A DNA stretch of 21,629 bases from assembly GCA_002430925.1 (NCBI GenBank), contig DJDD01000175.1, positions 1 to 21,629 on the forward strand. The letters run 5' to 3'. The stretch is from Flavobacteriales bacterium UBA5933. Its GTDB lineage: Bacteria > Bacteroidota > Bacteroidia > Flavobacteriales > Weeksellaceae. The position numbers and the translations under genes are program-made. The notes below the pieces were generated by a model. The model was not told where the DNA came from, ran no database searches, and saw only the letters and a program-made list of their open reading frames with translations. Below are positions 15,577-21,629 of the stretch, in pieces; within the stretch, counting starts at the first letter, position 1, and each line of letters opens with the position of its first letter.

Positions 15577-16797
15577 ATGAATAAAATACTTAAAATATAT
15601 ATAGATGCTTACAGTGGACTCTCGAAAGAATCTTGGATGCTTGCTATAGTTATGTTGTTAAACAGAATGGGATCTATGGTTTTACCATTTTTAGGTATTT
15701 ATATGATATCTGAACTTGGATTTACTTTAGAAAATTCAGGTATAGTATTAAGTTGTTTTGGTATTGGTTCTGTTATAGGTTCTTGGTTTGGAGGATGGAT
15801 AACTGATAAAATTGGAAATTTCAAGGTACAGGCATTAAGTTTATTTATTAGTGCACCTATGTTTCTAATTTTACCTTTGTTCAAAACTGTAGAATCATTT
15901 GCTATTATAATGCTTGTTTTAAGTATTATCAGTGAAATGTTTCGTCCTGCCAATTCAGTTGCTATAACACGTTATGCTAAAAAAGAAAACATTACACGTG
16001 CATTTTCTTTAAATAGGATGGCATTAAATCTTGGTTTTTCTATCGGTCCATCAATGGGTGGTTTTTTATCAACCTATTCTTATAATTTACTTTTTTATTG
16101 TAATGCAGCGACGGCCCTTATTGCTGGAATTGTTTTTGTATTATTTTTCAAAGGGAGAAAAGAAAGAAATGCTGTTGATAATGACGAAGAACACGAAAAT
16201 GAAATAACAACAAAAGAAAGAAATGCTTATACAGATGTTCCATTTTTAATTTTTAATATATTCTGTATATTATTTTCTATTGCATTTTTTCAGATTTTGA
16301 ATACTCTACCTCTTTTTTATAAAGAAGTTGCTCATTTAAGTCAGTCAGAAATTGGTTTATTAATGGGATTTAGTGGTATATTAATTGTGGTTTTTGAAAT
16401 GTTATTAATTCATTACACAGAAAAAAAATTTAATATTACTCAATTATTAGTTTTTGGATCATTTATAACTGCTATTAGTTATTCAATATTTATTTTTAAT
16501 CATACTCTTGCTTTTTTGTACCTAGCAATAGGTATGATGTCTATTGGAGAAATGCTAGTTCTTCCACTAATGTCTACAGTAACAGCATTTAGATCAGAAA
16601 AAAACAATAAAGGTGCTTATATGGGACTTAATGGTATGTCTGTCTCATTTGCATTTATTATATCACCATTCCTTGGAACTCATGTAGCTACAACATTCGG
16701 ATTTAATACATTATGGCTTATTACAAGTATTATTCTGATTATTGTAGCTATTGGCTATCATTTTTTTACTAAAGCACTTTTACCAAAAAATATTTAA
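15577..16797 (+). CDS. Major facilitator superfamily transporter
   Basis: 406 residues with about 12 membrane helices and a central hydrophilic loop (about 188-213, Lys/Glu-rich). The cytoplasmic loop between helices 2 and 3 carries the MFS motif GGWITDKIGNFKV. The start (15577) places a short basic segment before helix 1, typical of drug/proton antiporter-like MFS proteins. Substrate is unknown; efflux is a common role but is not shown. The next gene begins 38 bases later on the same strand and could be in the same transcript. Confidence 0.9.
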   Translation: MNKILKIYIDAYSGLSKESWMLAIVMLLNRMGSMVLPFLGIYMISELGFTLENSGIVLSCFGIGSVIGSWFGGWITDKIGNFKVQALSLFISAPMFLILPLFKTVESFAIIMLVLSIISEMFRPANSVAITRYAKKENITRAFSLNRMALNLGFSIGPSMGGFLSTYSYNLLFYCNAATALIAGIVFVLFFKGRKERNAVDNDEEHENEITTKERNAYTDVPFLIFNIFCILFSIAFFQILNTLPLFYKEVAHLSQSEIGLLMGFSGILIVVFEMLLIHYTEKKFNITQLLVFGSFITAISYSIFIFNHTLAFLYLAIGMMSIGEMLVLPLMSTVTAFRSEKNNKGAYMGLNGMSVSFAFIISPFLGTHVATTFGFNTLWLITSIILIIVAIGYHFFTKALLPKNI

Positions 16798-16835
16798 GAT
16801 TTTCTTATCTTCGAGAAATATAATTAGAATACATC

Positions 16836-17402
16836 ATGAAAATATATACAAAAACAGGTGACAACGGTACTACTGGTTTATATGGAGGAAAAAGAGTTTC
16901 TAAAAATAATTTGAAAATAGAATCTTATGGAACAGTTGATGAGTTAAATTCATATTTAGGATTAATTCGTTCATATAAAATAAATCCTGCTTTAGAAGAA
17001 GAAATTATTATCATCCAAAAAGATTTATTTAACCTAGGAGCTGAATTAGCTACACCTGTAGAAAAATTATATTTAGCAAATGGGGAAGCTAGAATACCTA
17101 AAATGATTTCTATCCAAGATATTGAACAATTAGAAAGTTGGATTGATGATATTGAAGAACAATTAGAAAAACTATCTCATTTCATCTTACCTGGAGGAAA
17201 TAAAGCTGCTTCACATACACATGTTGCAAGATGTATTTGTAGAAGAGCAGAAAGATTAGTTGTTGGACTAAAAGAGGTAGAAGAAATTCGCTCAGAATTA
17301 TTTCATTATTTAAATCGCTTGTCTGATTATTTATTTGTTTTAGGTCGAAAAATTGCTAAAGACAATAATCATGAAGAAATCAAATGGATTCCAGGTGAAT
17401 AA
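16836..17402 (+). CDS. Cob(I)alamin adenosyltransferase, PduO type
   Basis: 188 residues, standard PduO-type length. Seen: KIYTKTGDNGTTGLYGG (2-18), the ATP-binding N-terminus; YGTVDELNSYLG (31-42); CRRAER (135-140) with the ATP-contacting Arg; LNRLSDYLFVLGR (159-171). It transfers 5'-deoxyadenosyl from ATP to cob(I)alamin to make coenzyme B12. No B12 synthesis genes are nearby, so the cell may take up cobamides; this is inference. Its last 32 bases overlap the thiamine pyrophosphokinase gene. Confidence 0.94.
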   Translation: MKIYTKTGDNGTTGLYGGKRVSKNNLKIESYGTVDELNSYLGLIRSYKINPALEEEIIIIQKDLFNLGAELATPVEKLYLANGEARIPKMISIQDIEQLESWIDDIEEQLEKLSHFILPGGNKAASHTHVARCICRRAERLVVGLKEVEEIRSELFHYLNRLSDYLFVLGRKIAKDNNHEEIKWIPGE

Positions 17403-18027
17403 TAAAGTTCTTTTATTTCTAAATGGCGAAGTTCCTGAAATTATACCTAATACAAAAGATTATGAAATGATTTTTTGTACAGATGGAGCGTTAAATTATT
17501 TAGAAAAATTAAATATAAAACCTAATATAATTTCTGGAGATTTTGATTCTGTAAATGCAAATAAAATTTCTGATGATATAGAAATTATTGCAACCCCAAA
17601 TCAAGAAGATACTGATTTTGCTAAAGCTTTGGATATAATTATTGATAAAGGTTTTAAAAATGTTGATGTTTTTGGTGCTAGCGGCAAACAACAAGATCAT
17701 TTTTTAGGAAATCTTAATGCAGCATATCGCTTTAAAGAAAAATTAGAAATAGTTTTCTATGATAATTACAGTACCTATTTTTTTGCAAAAAATAATACTT
17801 TGTTAGAAGGCTATTTTGGCAGAACAATTTCTTTATTACCTTTTCCTGATTGTAAAAAAATTACAACAATAGGTTTAGAATTTGCTTTAAATGAAGAAGA
17901 TTTAAATTTACTTTCTCGTATTGGTACAAGAAATAGAGCAATTGATGATAAAATAGAAATTAAATTTAAAGAAGGTAATTTAATTATTTTTATTATGAAT
18001 CAAGAATATCCAATACTTTTAGCTTAA
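17371..18027 (+). CDS. thiN: Thiamine pyrophosphokinase
   Basis: 218 residues. Motifs: CTDGA (36-40), SGDFDS (55-60) with the metal-binding Asp pair, QEDTDFAKAL (78-87), GASGKQQDH (102-110). The enzyme transfers pyrophosphate from ATP to thiamine, giving ThDP. The frame extends upstream to TTG at 17353, but ATG at 17371 gives a family-like N-terminus. It overlaps the adenosyltransferase gene by 32 bases in another frame, so translational coupling is likely. Part of the plus-strand run adenosyltransferase, thiN, SIMPL, DUF808. Confidence 0.9.
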   Translation: MKKSNGFQVNNKVLLFLNGEVPEIIPNTKDYEMIFCTDGALNYLEKLNIKPNIISGDFDSVNANKISDDIEIIATPNQEDTDFAKALDIIIDKGFKNVDVFGASGKQQDHFLGNLNAAYRFKEKLEIVFYDNYSTYFFAKNNTLLEGYFGRTISLLPFPDCKKITTIGLEFALNEEDLNLLSRIGTRNRAIDDKIEIKFKEGNLIIFIMNQEYPILLA

Positions 18028-18057
18028 TTAAAATTAACTATAACTAATCTAATTTTT

Positions 18058-18792
18058 ATGAACAAGGCATCAATTACAATCGCTTCTATAGTTTCTATTG
18101 CATTAATCATCGCTACTATAATCATTGGAAATGATTATAAATATAAATTCAAAGTGAATGAATCTATCAATATAACCGGAAATGCTTTAAAAGATTTTAA
18201 TGCTGATTTAGTTAAATGGCGAGCGACTTATAGTAGAAATAATTTTGATTTAAAAACTGCATCAGAACAATTAAAAAATGATCAAGATGTAGTAAAAAAT
18301 TTTTTGATTTCTAAAGGAATTAAGCCAAATGAAATTGTTTTTGAGGCTGTAAATATTTCTAAAGATATAAAATATGGTACGGATATAAACGGAAATTCTA
18401 TTTCACAATTCAATGGTTATATTTTATCTCAAGACGTAACAATTGAATCTCAAGATTTAGATAAAATAGAAAAAGCTTCGAGAGAAATTTCTAATTTAAT
18501 TAGTCAAGGAATTGAACTTAATTCATCTAATCCTAATTATTATTATTCAAAATTAGAAGATTTAAAACTAGAATTGATTGCTCAAGCATCAGAAAATGCT
18601 AAACAAAGAGCAGAAAATATAGCAACAAAATCTGGAAATAAATTAGGCCATCTACAAAAAGCTGATCTTGGTATTTTTCAAATTACTGGAAAAAATGATA
18701 ATGAAGATTATTCTTATGGTGGAGCATTCAATACCACTTCAAGACAAAAAACAGCTCAAATAACAGTAAAAGCTAGCTTTAGCACCAACTAA
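18058..18792 (+). CDS. SIMPL domain (DUF541) envelope protein
   Basis: 244 residues with one N-terminal hydrophobic helix (about 5-24), which anchors or exports it, then the SIMPL domain: NITGNALKDFNADLVKWRATYS, an early strand-helix pair, and the long C-terminal helix QASENAKQRAENIATKSGNKLG followed by a tail that fits the family pattern. SIMPL/DUF541 proteins (E. coli YggE relatives) are periplasmic with unclear function, sometimes tied to oxidative stress. It begins 30 bases after thiN and is likely in the same transcript. Confidence 0.88.
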   Translation: MNKASITIASIVSIALIIATIIIGNDYKYKFKVNESINITGNALKDFNADLVKWRATYSRNNFDLKTASEQLKNDQDVVKNFLISKGIKPNEIVFEAVNISKDIKYGTDINGNSISQFNGYILSQDVTIESQDLDKIEKASREISNLISQGIELNSSNPNYYYSKLEDLKLELIAQASENAKQRAENIATKSGNKLGHLQKADLGIFQITGKNDNEDYSYGGAFNTTSRQKTAQITVKASFSTN

Positions 18793-18823
18793 AAAAAACT
18801 ATTTATTAAATTAACACAATTAT

Positions 18824-19687
18824 ATGGCTTCAGGAATTTTTGCAATATTAGATGATATTGCTGCATTAATGGATGATGTTGCAGTTACAAGTAAGGTTGC
18901 AGCAAGTAAAACAGCAGGAATTTTGGGTGATGACTTAGCTGTAAATGCTGAAAAAGCTACAGGTTTTTTATCTTCAAGAGAAATACCTGTTTTATGGGCA
19001 ATTACAAAAGGTTCATTTATCAATAAATTAATTATTGTACCAGTAGTATTAGTTCTAAATCATTTTTTACCAGAAGCTATAAAATATATCTTAATACTTG
19101 GAGGGTTTTATCTAGCATTTGAAGGTGTCGAAAAAATAATGCATTATCTATTACATTCTTCGAAAAAAGGACATGAAGTAATTGAAAAACATCAAGAAGA
19201 AGAAAATAAATCAGTTTCAGAAAAAGCTAAAGTTAAATCAGCTATTTTAACAGATTTTATCCTTTCAATAGAAATTGTAATTATAGCATTAAGTACTGTA
19301 CTTGAAGAACCTATGTTAACACAAGCATTTACAGTTTCTATTATTGCAATTTTAGCTACAATTGGTGTATATGGTATAGTAGCACTTATTGTAAGAATGG
19401 ATGATACTGGCTACAAACTAATCAATGTATCAAAAAACAAGGGAATTATTTCTAAAATAGGTCATTTATTAGTCAAAGCCCTACCCTATGTTATAAAATC
19501 TTTGGGAGTAATTGGAACAATTGCTTTAGTATTAGTTTCTGGAGGAATTTTTGTTCATAATATAGACTATATTCATCATCATTTACCTAATAATATTCCT
19601 TCAATCATTAGTGAATCTATAATTGGGCTTATTGCAGGATTACTTTCAGTTGGTATTGTAACTTTAACAAAGAAAATTTTATTTTAA
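18824..19687 (+). CDS. DUF808 (YedI-like) inner membrane protein
   Basis: 287 residues, opening with the DUF808 signature (MASGIFAILDDIAALMDDVA, then KTAGILGDDLAVNAEKATGF). About seven membrane helices follow, with a charged loop near 109-133. Function is unknown; in E. coli YedI is an inner membrane protein. It begins 31 bases after the SIMPL gene and ends the run. A short perfect palindrome (19689-19704) follows the stop codon. Confidence 0.9.
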   Translation: MASGIFAILDDIAALMDDVAVTSKVAASKTAGILGDDLAVNAEKATGFLSSREIPVLWAITKGSFINKLIIVPVVLVLNHFLPEAIKYILILGGFYLAFEGVEKIMHYLLHSSKKGHEVIEKHQEEENKSVSEKAKVKSAILTDFILSIEIVIIALSTVLEEPMLTQAFTVSIIAILATIGVYGIVALIVRMDDTGYKLINVSKNKGIISKIGHLLVKALPYVIKSLGVIGTIALVLVSGGIFVHNIDYIHHHLPNNIPSIISESIIGLIAGLLSVGIVTLTKKILF

Positions 19688-19688
19688 A

Positions 19689-19704
19689 ATAAAAAGCTTT
19701 TTAT
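19689..19704. repeat. 16-bp palindrome after DUF808
   Basis: ATAAAAAGCTTTTTAT, a perfect palindrome starting 2 bases past the stop. Without a loop it is a weak hairpin; it might act as a weak terminator. Confidence 0.3.
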
Positions 19705-19848
19705 CAGAATTTTAACTATATTTATAGCTTATTAGATCAATTAAAAATATTAAAATCGTGTTATATCTTAATAACCTAACTAAAATTATATAATTAGTAA
19801 TTTAAAAATTAATTAATCTAAATACTTATTATTTAAGTAAATATTAAT

Positions 19849-19888
19849 AAATCATCATAATTAATAAAATTATTAATTATGATGATTT
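19849..19888 (-). terminator. Terminator after the small conserved gene
   Basis: 19-bp perfect stem (19849-19867 with 19870-19888). The run after it on minus is T-rich (TTATTAATATTT) but not pure T. It lies 5 bases past the stop of the gene at 19893. Confidence 0.65.
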
Positions 19889-19892
19889 ACAT

Positions 19893-20114
19893 TTAAGAAT
19901 TTTCTTCAAATGAATTTTCCTGTATATTGATATTGTAAGTAAAATTTGTACAAACAATAATATCATTACAATCAAAATGTTTAACTATACCATTTGATTC
20001 TAAAGCTACAACCCAGCACGTATTCTGATGCATCCCATAATCGATTAAAAATATAGCATGACCTTTACCCAATGGTGTATCTACATAAATTGTTGGATTT
20101 AATTGTATTATCAT
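19893..20114 (-). CDS. Conserved hypothetical small protein
   Basis: 73 residues starting MIIQLNPTIYVDTPLGKG, then a beta-rich block (AIFLIDYGMHQNTCWVVALE) and an Asn-rich tail. The pattern resembles a short Bacteroidota protein family with an N-terminal QLNPxIPVxTPxGxG opening that I have seen in accessory and phage-like settings; function unknown. The frame starts at GTG 20147, but ATG at 20114 gives the family-like N-terminus. The structured repeat (copy 3) lies about 100 bases upstream on the same strand, so it could sit in this gene's leader. Confidence 0.7.
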   Translation of the reverse strand: MIIQLNPTIYVDTPLGKGHAIFLIDYGMHQNTCWVVALESNGIVKHFDCNDIIVCTNFTYNINIQENSFEENS

Positions 20115-20216
20115 AATATTATATTTTATAAAAATAAAATCAAACACTAAGCCAAAATAGTAAATATTTTTTATTCAATATATTTCACAGAAACTTCCAT
20201 ACTAAAATTATTTTTA

Positions 20217-20364
20217 GGACAATTGCTTCGCACCGTGCTTTCCCGCTATATCTTTTTAGATTGAGCATTCATTTCAATTTAGTCCTTTCATATCTATGTG
20301 GTCATTGAGTAAAGTCGAAATTCAATAACCAATCTAAAAAGGATGCCGCTTCAATCACTATTGC
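20217..20364 (-). repeat. Structured intergenic repeat, copy 3
   Basis: Minus strand. Outer stem GCAAT (20364-20360) with ATTGT (20223-20219, one G-U). Inner stem 20341-20330 with 20263-20252 is a perfect 12-bp pair. TGC-GAA-GCA hairpin at 20232-20224. AGTGATTG and GGAAAGCACG blocks present. The inner loop is longer than in copies 1 and 2, so length variation is confined to the apical part of the inner stem. Confidence 0.78.
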
Positions 20365-20455
20365 AAAAGAATAATGATCATAAAAAAATAGATATCACTT
20401 CAAATAGTTTAAACAACTTCAATGTAAAAACAATAAAATCAATACTTTTATAAAT

Positions 20456-20490
20456 AAAAAAGCTCTCTAAAAACTTAGAGAGCTTAATAT
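20456..20490 (-). terminator. Minus-strand terminator with no complete gene upstream
   Basis: Perfect 10-bp stem AGCTCTCTAA (20461-20470) with TTAGAGAGCT (20475-20484), loop of 4, and TTTTTATTTA after it on minus. No full minus-strand gene precedes it in the window, only the remnant at 20507-20542. Confidence 0.8.
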
Positions 20491-20506
20491 ATTATTAATA
20501 AAAAAA

Positions 20507-20542
20507 TTATTCTTTTATACGTTCAACGTAAGAATTTGCAAA
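20507..20542 (-). pseudogene. Possible 3' remnant of a minus-strand gene
   Basis: Reading minus from 20542 gives FANSYVERIKE and a stop at 20507-20509, placed 17 bases before the terminator stem, as a normal gene end would be. The frame stays open only to 20578. The peptide looks like a protein C-terminus, but I cannot name the gene. It may be the host 3' end left by integration of the neighbouring element. Confidence 0.35.
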
Positions 20543-20616
20543 AAACAGCAACCTCCCTAAATAAAAGAAAAACCTTTATGAACAAAGCTATTCAAAGCAA
20601 TTTTTAAAATAATAAA

Positions 20617-20656
20617 TGTATCAAAATATATCAATTTGTGTCAAAATATATCAATT
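20617..20656 (+). repeat. Two 20-bp tandem repeats: TATCAA array at 10-bp steps
   Basis: Units 20617-20636 and 20637-20656 differ at one base of 20. Within them TATCAA occurs at 20619, 20629 and 20649, with TGTCAA at 20639, so four half-sites lie exactly 10 bp apart on about one helix face. Upstream of an integrase this suggests a binding array for Int, Xis or a regulator. Confidence 0.8.
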
Positions 20657-20658
20657 AA

Positions 20659-20686
20659 TATTGCAAATTTTTTAATATTTGCAATA
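20659..20686. promoter_or_regulatory. Inverted repeat just upstream of integrase start
   Basis: TATTGCAAAT (20659-20668) mirrors ATTTGCAATA (20677-20686), with an 8-base spacer, ending 11 bases before the integrase ATG. A dimeric repressor site or att-linked site is possible. A one-mismatch -7-like box (AATATTTG, 20674-20681) lies inside it. Confidence 0.55.
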
Positions 20687-20697
20687 AATAAAAATTA

Positions 20698-21629
20698 ATG
20701 AAGGCGGATATAATTTTAGACACTCGAAGAATAACAAAAAAAGGTTATCCTGTTAAAATTAGAGTGCATGATGTAAGATTGCTTAAGATTCAAAAAACGC
20801 CTCATTTATATATTAAAACAAATATATATCAAAATTCTCAAGTTTTAAAAATGTCTCCCGAATTAAAAAAGAGAGATTTTGAACTTTCAAAACAATTAGA
20901 CTATTGCGTAAGTAATAATTTAACTATAGAAGATTCTATTGAAATTATTGAAAACGGTATTCCGAAAACTGATCTTCAAAAAAGATATTTTGAGTTGCTA
21001 GCAGAATTAAACGAAATAAAAGGTAAAATAAATAATACAGGTATTTTTGAATTTTTCAATATTTACAAAGAGGAAAAAATAAAAAGAAAAGAAAATCTTA
21101 ACGTGCATGAAAATACCATCAAGCATTTTAAAATATTTTTGAAAGAATCATTAGATTTAGATGAAATTCCATTAAATGAAATAACTTATAAAGTTGTTAA
21201 TGATTATCAAATTTATTTAATCAATAAAAAACTATCTGGAACAACTGTTAATGTTTACATAGAGAAATTATCAAATATTTTTTCTGAATCACAAAAACGT
21301 GAAGAATTAGGAATTAAAGATAAATCTCCATTCACTCAGTTAAAAAGAGTTTCGACGAAAGATAAAATAAAAAACAAAGATCTATCCATTGAAAATTTAA
21401 TTGAATTTAAAAATTTAAACTTTTCTGACTGGAAAAGAATAAAAATAGAGCAATATCAGTTTATCCAAGATTTATTTTTATTTCAATTTGCAATAGGTGG
21501 TCATGATTTAGTTGACATTGCTTTATTAAAATGGGATAATATAATTAATAATAGAATTGTTTTTCAAAGATTTAAAAATAATAAATTAGGAAATGGAGGT
21601 CCTGTTGTAAATAACTTCCTTTCAATTTT
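20698..21629 (+). CDS. Tyrosine recombinase/integrase, 3' end outside window
   Basis: Open from ATG at 20698 to the edge, 310 codons. Layout follows Bacteroidota integrases: an N-terminal arm-binding-like part (RRITKKGYPVKIRV, LYIKTNIYQN), a SAM-like core-binding domain (about 115-225: FFNIYKEEKIKRKE, TIKHFKIFLKE, TTVNVYIEKLSNIFSES), then the start of the catalytic domain (LFQFAIGGHDLVDIALLKWDNI, 261-282; IVFQRFKNNKLGNGG, 287-301). At the place of the first catalytic Arg there is Gly (Gly267/Gly268). The His-x-x-Arg and Tyr motifs are beyond the window. Likely drives an integrative element lying to the right. Confidence 0.9.
   Translation, partial: MKADIILDTRRITKKGYPVKIRVHDVRLLKIQKTPHLYIKTNIYQNSQVLKMSPELKKRDFELSKQLDYCVSNNLTIEDSIEIIENGIPKTDLQKRYFELLAELNEIKGKINNTGIFEFFNIYKEEKIKRKENLNVHENTIKHFKIFLKESLDLDEIPLNEITYKVVNDYQIYLINKKLSGTTVNVYIEKLSNIFSESQKREELGIKDKSPFTQLKRVSTKDKIKNKDLSIENLIEFKNLNFSDWKRIKIEQYQFIQDLFLFQFAIGGHDLVDIALLKWDNIINNRIVFQRFKNNKLGNGGPVVNNFLSI

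Larger units (their letters stand above)
20115..20697. other. 583-base gene-poor junction before the integrase
   Basis: Holds structured repeat copy 3 (20217-20364), a minus-strand terminator (20456-20490), a possible 3' coding remnant (20507-20542), a phased TATCAA array (20617-20656), and an inverted repeat (20659-20686). No complete gene or tRNA is seen. Confidence 0.65.

Noticed and set aside
17353..17370. TTG start for thiamine pyrophosphokinase
   Set aside because: The in-frame ATG at 17371 fits the family better and reduces overlap with the previous gene.
20617..20656. CRISPR array
   Set aside because: Only two tandem 20-bp units without spacers; no cas genes.

Overview
The window looks like a chromosomal segment of an AT-rich Flavobacteriia species (Bacteroidota). 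The evidence is a fused SecDF, Mpl, a TPR/transmembrane/HTH regulator, a Tat subunit with the FGP hinge, exact TAnnTTTG -7 boxes, and start sites without Shine-Dalgarno sequences. The family or genus (Weeksellaceae-like or Flavobacteriaceae) cannot be fixed from sequence alone.

Layout, left to right. (1) The 3' part of a TPR regulator whose true start lies left of the window. (2) A minus-strand pair, aminotransferase then murB. (3) A divergent plus-strand trio: YtxH protein, holin-like membrane protein and an overlapping small membrane protein. (4) A minus-strand operon: YrdC/YciO-family protein, yaaA, SRPBCC protein. (5) A small secreted Lys-rich repeat protein on plus. (6) A minus-strand operon: Nudix hydrolase, lysophospholipid acyltransferase, mpl. 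(7) A minus-strand tat-PAP2 pair, preceded by a separately terminated secDF. (8) A plus-strand run: MFS transporter, cobalamin adenosyltransferase, thiamine pyrophosphokinase, SIMPL protein, DUF808 protein. (9) A small conserved hypothetical on minus. (10) A gene-poor junction leading into a tyrosine recombinase cut by the right edge.

Most of the window is housekeeping: peptidoglycan synthesis and recycling (murB, mpl), envelope lipid enzymes (acyltransferase, PAP2), protein export (secDF, tat), tRNA modification and stress (YrdC-like, yaaA), and cofactors (B12, thiamine).

Two things stand out. First, a structured intergenic repeat occurs three times (1751-1845 +, 10907-11015 +, 20217-20364 -). 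Its outer stem, long inner stem and GAA-loop hairpin are kept by compensatory base changes, which points to a conserved RNA fold. Second, 20456-21629 looks like the edge of an integrative element. It has a possible 3' remnant of a minus-strand gene with its terminator, a helically phased TATCAA array, an inverted repeat, and an integrase with Gly where the first catalytic Arg is expected.
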